DNA from: an uncultured Spirochaetota bacterium
Lineage (GTDB): Bacteria; Spirochaetota; UBA4802; UBA5550
Assembly (NCBI GenBank): GCA_937872225.1
Contig: CALMRZ010000032.1
Coordinates: forward strand, 17,046 to 81,045
Direction of reading: 5' to 3'
DNA length: 64,000 bases
In this document: in pieces, positions 43,912-52,369 of the stretch
Layout: each line of letters begins with the position of its first letter
Numbering within the stretch: position 1 is the stretch's first letter
Program-made: the position numbers and the translations under genes
Notes under the pieces: generated by a model
The model's database searches: none
What the model saw: only the letters and a program-made list of their open reading frames with translations
What the model was told of the DNA's origin: nothing

Positions 43912-43931
43912 ACGCTTACCCGTTACTTTTT
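43903..43931 (+). terminator. Hairpin overlapping the amidohydrolase stop
   Basis: ACGGGTTAA pairs with TTACCCGT (one bulge) around ACGC, followed by TACTTTTTCC. It overlaps the stop codon and the end of the convergent methyltransferase gene. Confidence 0.45.
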
Positions 43932-44792
43932 CCTCAGGAGAAACCGGGCGTCGCCGATGTTGAGGTCGTTCCTTCCGGCGAACTTCTTGTTGATCCGGAA
44001 GGGCGGCACCTCGCGGGAGATGGTGTCTTCCCAGAGCAGCTCGAAGCCGCTGGCGGCAAACATGTCCCGGTACTCCCCGTACCGGACCCTGTTGGTGTAG
44101 GTCACGGCCTCATCGGTCAGGAAATGCTCCCAGGTGAAATCGGAGTATTTATAAAAGAGGAAGGGATTGCCGAAAAAATGGAGCTTGTCCTTGAGGTCGA
44201 TGACATGGAACATCATGCCGCCGGGGTTGAGCAGCTCGTGCATACGCCGGATGTACCGGTCAAGGCCCTTGATGTGGTGGAGCACGGCGATTGAATAAAT
44301 GAAATCGACTTTCCCGTCAATATCGCATTCGCACAGGTCGCCGGCGATGAAGGTGATGCACTCCGGGTTGAGGCAGCAGGTGGCTTCATCCACGTACTCG
44401 AACCGCTTCACCCCGTGCTTTGTCTGAAAATAAACGATCTCGTCCTTTATGTAGGATTTCTGCCGCGCCGTGTCGGTGTAGCGGGGAAACTTGTCGACCA
44501 GGACGACCCCGCTGGCGCCGCTGCGAAGAAAATTATAGGCGTTGATATAGGAATTGCCGGGGCCCAGCTCGAGGACCCTCTTTCCCTTGATCTTGAATTT
44601 ATGCTTTTTCAGGGCCCCTGCCATGATCTCGAAATAGCTGTTCAGCGATTCGTAATTGCTGCTGTACAGCCGGGGCATGAGGAAATCAACGGCCCGGTAG
44701 AACTTCATCCTGCAGTAAAAAAACCGGAAAAGAAAATCGAACCTGCTGATCAGAAACCGCACCAGCGGATTTCCTCTTGTGACGGCGCCCAT
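43923..44792 (-). CDS. SAM-dependent class I methyltransferase
   Basis: 289 residues; GAAGGT 6 nt before ATG. Basic, hydrophobic N-terminus (~1-45) may associate with membrane. The SAM-binding motif I is RVLELGPGNSYINAYNFL (~72), followed by acidic VDKFPRYT and FIYSIAVLHHIKGLDRYIRR (motif of class I enzymes). Substrate unknown. It converges with the amidohydrolase and is 91 bp downstream of thiL on the same strand; it could be read through from the thiamine operon but is not a thiamine enzyme. Confidence 0.85.
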   Translation of the reverse strand: MGAVTRGNPLVRFLISRFDFLFRFFYCRMKFYRAVDFLMPRLYSSNYESLNSYFEIMAGALKKHKFKIKGKRVLELGPGNSYINAYNFLRSGASGVVLVDKFPRYTDTARQKSYIKDEIVYFQTKHGVKRFEYVDEATCCLNPECITFIAGDLCECDIDGKVDFIYSIAVLHHIKGLDRYIRRMHELLNPGGMMFHVIDLKDKLHFFGNPFLFYKYSDFTWEHFLTDEAVTYTNRVRYGEYRDMFAASGFELLWEDTISREVPPFRINKKFAGRNDLNIGDARFLLRKK

Positions 44793-44883
44793 GGATTACC
44801 TTCATCTTTATTGTGCAAACGATACATACCTATCCGGACGAGGAATTCCGTGTCAACCATATTATACACTCCCCAATCCATCT

Positions 44884-45849
44884 CTATTCCCTGAAATGGT
44901 CATAGCCGCCTTTCAGCTCCAGCCTCTCTCCGTTCCTGCTTATGAAAATTCCCGCCTCTTTCGGGAGGATCTCCCCCACAACGGTAAAATCGGTGAAATC
45001 GTTTTTCAGTGCTCCGATGCTGTCAGGATGGATGGTAAAGACAAGCTCGAAGTCCTCGCCGCCGTAGAGGGCGTAGAGGCGCGGATCGCCGCCCACGGCA
45101 CGGGCGGCCTCCACCGTTTGCGAAGAGAGGGGGATCCGATCCCAGTCGATGCGGGCGCCAGTGACGCTCTCCTCGCAGATATGGACCACTTCGCTCCCGA
45201 GACCGTCGCTCACGTCGATCATGGCCCGGGCATGGCGCGCTATCGCCTTCCCTTCCCGCTCGAGGCGGCATTTCGGCTCAAGGTACCCCGCCAGGTACCC
45301 TTCCCTCCTGCCGGCAAGAAGGAGCCGTAAGCCCGCCTCGCTTTTTCCCAGGGTGCCGGTGACGCAGATGAGGTCTCCCGGACCGGCCTGGGACCGGAGG
45401 CGCACCTGATCCCTGTCGACGTCGCCGATCAACGCCAGGTTGAGGACCAGCTCGCGGCCGTGGGTGGTGTCGCCGCCGACGAGGGCCACGCCGTGCTTCA
45501 TCGCTGAATCGTAGAGGCCGCGGTAGAATTCGTCCATGAACTCGACCTCGGTGTCCCGGGTCAGGGCGAGGGATATGAAGGCCCACCGGGGGCTGCCCCC
45601 CATGGAGATGATGTCTGACACGTTCACCTCCATGAGCTTCATCCCCACCTGATACGGCGTATACCAGTCAAGGGAAAAATGGCTGTTCTCCACCATCATG
45701 TCCACGGTGACGAGGAGATATTTATCGGAGGTGTATTCCAGCACGGCGCAGTCGTCGCCGATGCCCCGGATGATGGCCGGGTCGGGGTGCGATACGCCGG
45801 TTACCCTTTTTATGAAGGCGAACTCGCCGCCTATCTCCGATATTTTCAT
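44884..45849 (-). CDS. thiL: Thiamine-monophosphate kinase
   Basis: 321 residues, usual ThiL length. The start at 45849 (MKISEIGGEFAFIKRVTG) overlaps the thiC stop as ATGA. Motifs include GIGDDCAVLEY, VTVDMMVENSHFSLDW, DIISMGGSPRWAFISLAL and DVSDGLGSEVVHICEES. It phosphorylates thiamine monophosphate to TPP with ATP, the last step of the pathway. Last gene of thiM-thiE-thiC-thiL. Confidence 0.95.
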   Translation of the reverse strand: MKISEIGGEFAFIKRVTGVSHPDPAIIRGIGDDCAVLEYTSDKYLLVTVDMMVENSHFSLDWYTPYQVGMKLMEVNVSDIISMGGSPRWAFISLALTRDTEVEFMDEFYRGLYDSAMKHGVALVGGDTTHGRELVLNLALIGDVDRDQVRLRSQAGPGDLICVTGTLGKSEAGLRLLLAGRREGYLAGYLEPKCRLEREGKAIARHARAMIDVSDGLGSEVVHICEESVTGARIDWDRIPLSSQTVEAARAVGGDPRLYALYGGEDFELVFTIHPDSIGALKNDFTDFTVVGEILPKEAGIFISRNGERLELKGGYDHFRE

Positions 45850-47117
45850 TTGTGATACTGCGTCCTGCATTCCCTGTTGATCTTCGCGGAGCAGAAATCG
45901 CCGCACATGGTGCAGACGTCCGCCTCGTCATTCCCCGTCTCCTTGCGGACGGCGCGCGCCTTTTCCGGGTTCATGGAGATGCGGTACATGCTTTCCCAGT
46001 CGAGGTTGCTCCGCGCCCGGGACATGGCGTCGTCGCGGTCCCGCGCGCCCGGTATCCCCCGGGCTATGTCGGCCGCGTGGGCCGCTATCTTCGAGGCGAC
46101 CACGCCGTCGATGACGTCCTGTATGTCCGGGAGCCCCAGGTGCTCCTTCGGGGTGAGATAGCAGAGAAAATCGGCGCCGTAAAAGGCCGCCAGGGCGCCG
46201 CCGATGGCCCCGGTGAGGTGGTCGTATCCCGGGGAGCAGTCGGTCACCAGGGGGCCGAGGACGTAGAAGGGGGCGCCGTCGCAGTACTTCTTCTGCATTT
46301 CGATGTTTTCCTTTATAAGGTGGAGGGGCACGTGGCCCGGCCCCTCGATCATGACCTGCACGTCCTTGGCCCGCGCCCGCGCCGCCAGCTCGCCCAGGGT
46401 CTTCAGCTCTTCGTACTGCGCCCTGTCGCTGGCATCGGCCAGGCACCCGGGGCGGAGGCCGTCGCCCAGGCTCAGGGTGACGTCATGCTCCCGGGCCATG
46501 TCCAGTATCTCGTCGTAGCGGGTGAAGAGGGGGTTCTCCCGGTCATGGTGGAGCATCCACTTGATGAGGAAGCTCCCGCCCCGGGACACGACACCCATGA
46601 TGCGCGAATCGAGGAGCGGCACGCACTTCCTCGTAACGCCGCAGTGGACGGTTATGAAATCCACGCCGTCCTCGATGTGGGTCCGGATTGAATCAAGAAA
46701 ATCGTCCTCGTTGAGGCCTGCCACGTCGGGACAGCGCACGATGGCTTCATATACCGGGACCGTGCCGACCGGCACCCTCGATTCGGCCACGATCTTCTTC
46801 CTCATGGCGCGGATGTCCCCGCCGGTGGAGAGGTCCATCACCGTGTCAGCGCCGTAGCGCACCGAGGCGGCGAGCTTTTCCAGTTCCATGGCCGGGTCGT
46901 TGTTGTACCCCGACGTGCCGATGTTGGCGTTGATCTTTATCTTCAGGCCGCGGCCTATCCCGACCGGCACGCAGTCGTGGAGACCGCTCTTTGTTATGAC
47001 GGTCTTTCCCGCGGCAATGTCGTTCCGGATCTCCTCAGCGGACAGGGGCTCCCGCTCGGCCACGGAGCGCATCTCCGGGGTGATTATTCCTTTTTTCGCC
47101 TGTTCCAGTTGTGTCAT
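45846..47117 (-). CDS. thiC: Phosphomethylpyrimidine synthase
   Basis: 423 residues, the short form without the N-terminal extension of enterobacterial ThiC. It converts aminoimidazole ribotide to HMP-phosphate by radical SAM chemistry. The C-terminal cluster motif C-x2-C-x4-C is present (CTMCGDFCSAK, ~404). Also visible are NANIGTSGYNND, GADTVMDLSTGGDI and MIEGPGHVPLHLI. Start at 47117 overlaps the thiE stop as ATGA; its stop overlaps thiL. Confidence 0.96.
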   Translation of the reverse strand: MTQLEQAKKGIITPEMRSVAEREPLSAEEIRNDIAAGKTVITKSGLHDCVPVGIGRGLKIKINANIGTSGYNNDPAMELEKLAASVRYGADTVMDLSTGGDIRAMRKKIVAESRVPVGTVPVYEAIVRCPDVAGLNEDDFLDSIRTHIEDGVDFITVHCGVTRKCVPLLDSRIMGVVSRGGSFLIKWMLHHDRENPLFTRYDEILDMAREHDVTLSLGDGLRPGCLADASDRAQYEELKTLGELAARARAKDVQVMIEGPGHVPLHLIKENIEMQKKYCDGAPFYVLGPLVTDCSPGYDHLTGAIGGALAAFYGADFLCYLTPKEHLGLPDIQDVIDGVVASKIAAHAADIARGIPGARDRDDAMSRARSNLDWESMYRISMNPEKARAVRKETGNDEADVCTMCGDFCSAKINRECRTQYHK

Positions 47118-47725
47118 AAGCCGAACTTCCTTTGAAAACGTAATATCTCACCGGCCACGTCAGGTTTCGTGACTACCGCCGATATGGCGCACACCATGTC
47201 AGCCCCGGCGCCGATGCACTCGTCGACCCTCGGGAGATCGATGCCCCCTATGGCCACCAGGGGGATGGCGCAGGCCCGCCTGATTGCCGCGAGCGTGGCA
47301 GTGCCGCAGGGAGCGCCGGCGTCCGCCTTGGTGCCCGTCGCGAATATAGGGCTCACGCCCAGGTAATCCGCTCCGGCGCCCTCCGCCGCGACAGCCTCGG
47401 CAACGTCATGGACCGTCACGCCGATGATCTTCCCGGCGCCCAGGATGCGGCGCGCCTCGCCGTAGGGCAAGTCCTCGTTCCCGATATGGACCCCGTCGGC
47501 ATCCACCGCCAGGGCAATGTCGATCCTGTCATTGATGATGAGACGCGTCCCGGTCCCGGCGCACAGGTCCCTGATACCGCGCGCCTCCTCGTAGAGACGG
47601 CGGGTAGCGGCCGTCTTGTTCCGGTACTGCACCACGGCGACGCCGGCGGCAACGGCCTTCTCGACGTCGCTCATGGTCCCGGCTGCGCTCAGGGCCTCGT
47701 CGGTTATAAAGTAATATCCCTTCAT
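47114..47725 (-). CDS. thiE: Thiamine-phosphate synthase
   Basis: 203 residues, TIM barrel. It joins HMP-PP and thiazole-phosphate. Motifs: VQYRNKTAATRRLYEEA, RLIINDRIDIALAVDADGVHIGNEDLP, YLGVSPIFATGTKADAG and LVAIGGI. Start at 47725 overlaps the thiM stop as ATGA. Confidence 0.95.
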   Translation of the reverse strand: MKGYYFITDEALSAAGTMSDVEKAVAAGVAVVQYRNKTAATRRLYEEARGIRDLCAGTGTRLIINDRIDIALAVDADGVHIGNEDLPYGEARRILGAGKIIGVTVHDVAEAVAAEGAGADYLGVSPIFATGTKADAGAPCGTATLAAIRRACAIPLVAIGGIDLPRVDECIGAGADMVCAISAVVTKPDVAGEILRFQRKFGL

Positions 47726-48513
47726 GGCGTGATCTTCTGCAATGAATCAACATCGTCCCTTTTCAGATTGAAGATACAGTCGAAGAGGTGCGGCTTGAAA
47801 GACCCGGGCCCGCCCGAAACCATCATGGCGAGCTCTGCGGCTATTTCATAACAGCAGAGTCCCGCGGCAGCGGCAGCGGTCAGGTCGTCCGGCGAAGCGC
47901 CGGCAAAGGTTCCGATGACCGACGCGGCCATGCACCCGGTGCCCACGACATGGGACATCATCTCGTGGCCGTTTTTCACCCTGTATACCGACTTCGAGTC
48001 AGCGACGATGTCCTCCTTCCCGGTGATCACCACCGTGCACAGCCTCTCTTTCGCGAGGAATGATGCAATCTCGCCGAGATCGGCCCTCACCTCGGTCGCA
48101 TCAACTCCGCGGGTCTGCACGTCCCTGCCGGCTATGCGCGCGATCTCCGAGCTGTTTCCCTTGATGATGTTTATCTTCGCGGCATCAAGCAATTCAAAGC
48201 TCATTTTATTCCTGAAGTGCGTGGCCCCGGTGCCGCACACGTCCAGCACGACCGGCATGCCCTTACGGTTGGCTGCGGCCGCGGCCAGCTTCATGCTGTC
48301 GATGAATTCAGCCGTCAGGGTTCCCATGTTCAGCACCAGCGCCGAGGCTATGCCGGCCATGTCGGCCACTTCTTCGGGGGCATGGGCCATGACCGGCGAC
48401 GCGCCGAAGGATTTTACCACCTGGGCGCAGTCGTAAATGGTGACCCAGTTGGTCAGGTGATGGACCACGGGGCTCTTCCCGCGGACAGCTTCAAGATAGG
48501 GATACGCGTTCAT
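47722..48513 (-). CDS. thiM: Hydroxyethylthiazole kinase
   Basis: 263 residues. It phosphorylates salvaged hydroxyethylthiazole. Motifs: PVVHHLTNWVTIYDCAQVV, GASPVMAHAPEEV, VLDVCGTGATHFRN, IKGNSSEIARIAG, GTGCMAASVIGTFAG. First gene of the operon; GAGGT 10 nt before ATG. No thiD or de novo thiazole genes (thiG, thiS, thiH) are in the window. Confidence 0.95.
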   Translation of the reverse strand: MNAYPYLEAVRGKSPVVHHLTNWVTIYDCAQVVKSFGASPVMAHAPEEVADMAGIASALVLNMGTLTAEFIDSMKLAAAAANRKGMPVVLDVCGTGATHFRNKMSFELLDAAKINIIKGNSSEIARIAGRDVQTRGVDATEVRADLGEIASFLAKERLCTVVITGKEDIVADSKSVYRVKNGHEMMSHVVGTGCMAASVIGTFAGASPDDLTAAAAAGLCCYEIAAELAMMVSGGPGSFKPHLFDCIFNLKRDDVDSLQKITP

Positions 48514-48560
48514 GAATACACTGACCTCACATGTTAATACTGTTCAGACAATTTGCACAT

Positions 48561-48666
48561 CTGTCATTTCGACGAATCCCGGTATTCCGGGATGAGGAGA
48601 AATCTTGAAAGAAGGCTTATATTCCAGGATTTCTCACCCCGTCAAGCGGGGTTCGGGATGACAAAT
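48561..48666. repeat. Imperfect palindromic repeat (TGTCATTTCGACGAA type) inside the thiamine leader
   Basis: The left arm begins CTGTCATTTCGACGAATCCC and contains GAGGAGAAATC; the right arm mirrors it with GGATTTCTCACCCCG and ends CGGGATGACAAATG. Each arm also has its own small hairpin (CCCGG and CCGGG; CCCCG and CGGGG). This class of ~100-bp repeat is common in bacterial genomes. It lies between the TPP riboswitch and thiM. Confidence 0.7.
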
Positions 48667-48745
48667 GCAGATAAACGACATCTCTCAAACATGACACTAC
48701 CACAACGCGCTCGGAATGGTTTTTCGAGAGGAGATCGGATTATTC

Positions 48746-48826
48746 GCCTTGGCTCCCTTCGCTGGCATTATCCAGATCAGGTTCATCGGGTATAATCTCA
48801 GGCTCCTTAAGGAACCACCCCATGGC
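48746..48826 (-). promoter_or_regulatory. TPP riboswitch aptamer upstream of thiM
   Basis: On the minus strand the conserved TPP (Thi-box) core is present: GGGGTGG, then CCTGAGATTATACCCG, then GAACCTGATCTGGATAATGC and CAGCGAAGGGA. P1 can form between GCCATGG (48820-48826) and CCAAGGC (48746-48752) with one mismatch. It lies 233 bp before thiM. High TPP should reduce expression of thiM-thiE-thiC-thiL; the switching structure itself is not evident because a palindromic repeat fills the leader. Confidence 0.93.
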
Positions 48827-48901
48827 ACTACAACAATACTGAAATTCATTCCACGAGTCAAGCACTAGACCGATATTTTTTAATTCAATGCGCCGGAATT
48901 T

Positions 48902-49590
48902 CTAATTGCCCCGCAGGGCGGCACTGACGCCCGGCAGAAGATCGTTCATCGAATAGGGCTTCTGCAGAAAGGGATAGTTTCGTTCCATGATACCATCCAT
49001 CTGCGATCGCTGGCCCGTGTAGCCGCTGCACAGCAGCACCTTGAGGCGCGGGTTCAGTGCCGTGAGCTCCTCCGCCAGACGGATGCCGTTTTTTCCGGGA
49101 AGAACGACGTCAGAGAGCAACAGGTCAAAATTGCCGCCATCACTGTTGAACCGGGACAACGCCCCGCCGGCGTCTTCCGCCTCCGTCACCGCGTATCCGT
49201 AATCGGCAAGGACCCGGGAGGCGAAGGCACTGACGCAAAAATGAAATAGACGTTGTTGTTCGAGCCGGTCAGGGCAAGGTCCTCAATTTTTACGGCAACG
49301 CCGCCTACAACGCGCACCAGCATGAAAATAACGAAGAGCACGACCGCGGCGGCATACCGGCCGTTCCAGAGCAGGAACAGGGACACGATGAGCATGGCGA
49401 GAAAAAGGGCGCTAAGGTTATTGATCACGACCGGCTGCGAGGAGACAGCCCCCAGGATGTTGATCACAATGGGCGCACCCATAAGGGGGACAAACACCAG
49501 GCACACAATAAAGAGAACAAACGCCTTCTGCCGAACGACGCAGGTTTCATCGCTATATTTCGTTAGAAATAATGTCCTGAGTTTTTTCAT
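48902..49590 (-). pseudogene. Hybrid histidine kinase remnant with the middle deleted
   Basis: The 5' part (from ATG 49590) encodes ~115 residues with several TM helices (LFIVCLVFVPLMGAPIVI, ALFLAMLIVSLFLLW, VVLFVIFMLVRVV), a sensor N-terminus. From about 49230 the sequence, in another frame, encodes the end of a receiver domain: SAFASRVLADYGYAVTEAED, then LLLSDVVLPGKNG with the phospho-Asp, and the Lys in FLQKPYSMNDLL. PAS, HisKA and HATPase domains expected between are missing. I infer an internal deletion with frameshift. Only short products could be made. Confidence 0.7.
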
Positions 49591-49814
49591 AATTGGACGC
49601 GCATCACCAGAGGACGTCGATACGATCGCTGGAAGATACGGGGCAGGCGCTTCGGCTTATACACGCATGCGGATGAGGCACACGGCAGACATTTCTCCCG
49701 GACGATCCCTTCATCCATCTTGTTTAACTAATCATTATCTATCCCCTGCGGACAACATCTTTTTCAAAAAAAACATGAATTTAGCGGGAGTACCCACGGA
49801 AGCGAGTGGCACGA

Positions 49815-50930
49815 TTACCTGGCGGAGACATAATGACCGGGAAGGGGGTTTCTAGAGAACACCACCTGCCACAGGTCGGTCAGCTTTGCCCTGAACGCGG
49901 CGGCGCAGCTCTGGAAGTAATATTTCCATATTCGGAAAAACCGCTCGTCAAAGGCGCTTTTTATCCGGTCCCAGTTTTTCACGAAGTTGCTGTACCAGGC
50001 CATCAGCGTCCGGTCATAATGTTCTCCCAGGAAATGCCAGTCTTCGAGGATGAACAGTCCTTCGGCTGCGGAAATGATCTGCTTCGCCGACGGCACGAGG
50101 CCGTTGGGGAAAATATATTTATTGATCCAGGGATCTCCCATCCGGGAGGAAATGTTAGACCCGATCGTCTGGAGAAGGAACAGGCCCTTTTCCTTCAGGG
50201 AGCCGCACACGACCTCCATGAGCCTCCGGTAATTCTTGTAGCCCACGTGCTCGATCATGCCGCACATCAGGACCTTGTCGAAGAGACCCCTGAAATCCCG
50301 GTAATCCGATTTTACAATCGTCACCGGCAGGTCCCTGCAGAATTCCCTGGCATAACGCAGCTGCTCGTCTGAAATGGTGATCCCCGTGACCCTGCACCCG
50401 TACCGCTCTGCCGCGAACCGGGCAAAGCCGCCCCAGCCGCACCCGATGTCCAGGACCGAATCCTCCGGCCCGAGCATAAGCTTGCGGCAGATGAGGTCAA
50501 GCTTCTGCTCCTGGGCCCTGTCGAGATCGTCGGTTTCCCTGAAATAGCCGCAGGTATACTGGTTGTACGGGTCAAGAAAAGACAGGTAGAGGTTCACGTC
50601 GAGGTCATAGTGCTTCGCGGCCACCTGCAGCGACCGGACCCTGTTCTGCATGTTGAGAAAAACCGATCCAAGGACCGCGGCCGGGGACCGGGGATTGACT
50701 TTTTCATTCAGGCGCGCCCGGAAGATCCGGTAAAAAAACTGGTCAAGGGCGTCGCAATCCCACCATCCGTCGCTGTATGATTCCCCCAGGGCGAGGGACC
50801 CGCCCTTCAACACCCTTGAAAACAGCGCCTTCTCGTGCACCCTGATATCCCAGGGCCTGTCGCCGTCCACGCGTATATCGGCGGAATTGAAGAGATCTTC
50901 AATATGTCCGCGGATTTTATTTGCCATCAT
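49815..50930 (-). CDS. cfa: Cyclopropane-fatty-acyl-phospholipid synthase family methyltransferase
   Basis: 371 residues, close to E. coli Cfa. Start at 50930 (MMANKIRGHIED) with GGAGG 7 nt upstream. N-terminal lipid-binding region with LALGESYSDGWWDCDALDQF; SAM-binding motif DSVLDIGCGWGGFARFAAERYG at ~160; CGMIEHVGYKNY; and HYDRTLMAWYSNF near the C-terminus, all typical of Cfa. It adds a methylene across double bonds of membrane phospholipid chains. Monocistronic; 225 bp downstream lies the kinase remnant. Confidence 0.93.
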   Translation of the reverse strand: MMANKIRGHIEDLFNSADIRVDGDRPWDIRVHEKALFSRVLKGGSLALGESYSDGWWDCDALDQFFYRIFRARLNEKVNPRSPAAVLGSVFLNMQNRVRSLQVAAKHYDLDVNLYLSFLDPYNQYTCGYFRETDDLDRAQEQKLDLICRKLMLGPEDSVLDIGCGWGGFARFAAERYGCRVTGITISDEQLRYAREFCRDLPVTIVKSDYRDFRGLFDKVLMCGMIEHVGYKNYRRLMEVVCGSLKEKGLFLLQTIGSNISSRMGDPWINKYIFPNGLVPSAKQIISAAEGLFILEDWHFLGEHYDRTLMAWYSNFVKNWDRIKSAFDERFFRIWKYYFQSCAAAFRAKLTDLWQVVFSRNPLPGHYVSAR

Positions 50931-51141
50931 TAGGCCACCTCCCCGGACGCGGTGCATCAGCCATCCCCCTGACAATCCGCAGGGGCATGCGGTTTCACAA
51001 CCCGGCCTTGTAACGTATATAACATAATAAAGAAAAACGGAACATTCAATAAATTATCGCGGGCCACGGTTCCCGTTACTCAACCCAGTCCATGGTATGG
51101 CAGGGGCATGCACTTCGGGCAAGGGCTGCGGGGATGTCATC

Positions 51142-52080
51142 CTAGCCGGCTTCAAGCATGTCATCGTAATTCTGGAAAACATTCTTCAGGAACGGATTGG
51201 TCACGATGGCATGGACGATCTTCCTCTCGAAATCATCGATGAAGACCGACTCGCTGCTGAAATAATTGATGGCCTTTTCCGGGTCAGGCAAGTCCTTTAT
51301 CATGTTGACCAGGAGCGAGATCCTGCTCATGTCCCTCTTGTTGAAGGGAACCGTCTTGTCCTTTGCAAAAATCGATCCCTTCTTGTACTGGCGGATCATG
51401 TCATGGAGCTTGCTGAACTGTTCGATGTCGGATTTGTACTTGCTGAAAAAATCGGCGTACACGGCGCCGTCAGTCTCCCCCTCCAGCATCAGCATCATGA
51501 CATACTGGAAGAGCTGATAGTTCCTTGATATCATGGTCTTCAGTATGTCATCGGGCAGGTGCAGGAAATACTTCTTGAAATCATCTATGTCCTTCAATGA
51601 CGCGAAAAACCTGTTCAGGGCGTTGGTGTCAAGCCTGGTGAGGATAAAGAAGAGAAGGAGCTTGTCCTTCATGATATAGTGCGAATGGAGCACCAGCTCC
51701 AGGAGACGATCGGGAGAGAGAAAGTAGAGAATCTCGTCGATGATGCGGTCCGTGGAATGGTTATGCATGGAGCAGAAGCCGAAAACAAAAATGATAAGCT
51801 TTTCAAGGTTCTCGATGGTGAATTTCGAGGAATTGATGTACTTCTGCAGGTGCGGCATATCGCGGAAGAGCAGGAGAAAGTACAGAAACTGCGTGGTCAG
51901 CTCATAGTCGTTCGATTCGAATATTTTTTCAACCAGGTCAATGAAGTCATCTTCTGTCAGGGCGTTAAAAATCGGCCTGATTTTGCAAATCTGGGGCAGC
52001 GAGGAATCCTGGAGGATCGCTTCAACGTAAAACAGTTGAAAATAATCAACCTTTGGTATATCAACAGCCGCGTGTGTCAT
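51142..52080 (-). CDS. Predicted all-helical cytoplasmic protein, unknown function
   Basis: 312 residues; GAGGGCGGG before the ATG gives a good start. The sequence has no signal peptide, no TM helix and few Gly or Pro, and is rich in Leu, Phe, Ile, Asp and Lys. It seems to be a string of ~30-40-residue helical hairpins (RLLELVLHSHYIMKDKLLLF; FKKYFLHLPDDILKTMISRN), like alpha-solenoid (HEAT-like) proteins. I recognise no family. It lies between the alcohol dehydrogenase and cyclopropane synthase genes but is separated by ~200-290 bp on each side. Confidence 0.75.
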   Translation of the reverse strand: MTHAAVDIPKVDYFQLFYVEAILQDSSLPQICKIRPIFNALTEDDFIDLVEKIFESNDYELTTQFLYFLLLFRDMPHLQKYINSSKFTIENLEKLIIFVFGFCSMHNHSTDRIIDEILYFLSPDRLLELVLHSHYIMKDKLLLFFILTRLDTNALNRFFASLKDIDDFKKYFLHLPDDILKTMISRNYQLFQYVMMLMLEGETDGAVYADFFSKYKSDIEQFSKLHDMIRQYKKGSIFAKDKTVPFNKRDMSRISLLVNMIKDLPDPEKAINYFSSESVFIDDFERKIVHAIVTNPFLKNVFQNYDDMLEAG

Positions 52081-52304
52081 ATCAACCCGCCCTCATTGAA
52101 GAAGGCGCCCCTCACCCCGTATAGCTTCACACAAAAGACCAACCGGAAGCCGCATTCAATAGCCCGATTCCATGGAAAAGGACATGGCGACGGAACCGGC
52201 CCCGCTGATGAATAAAAAAGATCAGAATTGGATGATATATTAATTAACCATACATCGGGGATTTTGTCAATATTCTAATCATGGAAGGGATAAAAATAAT
52301 CAGC

Positions 52305-52344
52305 CCTCCGTCGGCCCGGGATATGAATACCGGGCTGGCGGAGG
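52305..52344 (-). terminator. Strong hairpin downstream of the alcohol dehydrogenase gene
   Basis: CCTCCG and GCCCGG arms pair with CCGGGC and CGGAGG around ATATGAAT, with two small mismatches. On the minus strand GCTGATTATTTTTATCC follows. It probably ends the TPP-enzyme/alcohol dehydrogenase transcript. Confidence 0.6.
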
Positions 52345-52369
52345 ATGTCTTTGGACAGGGGACAATTGT

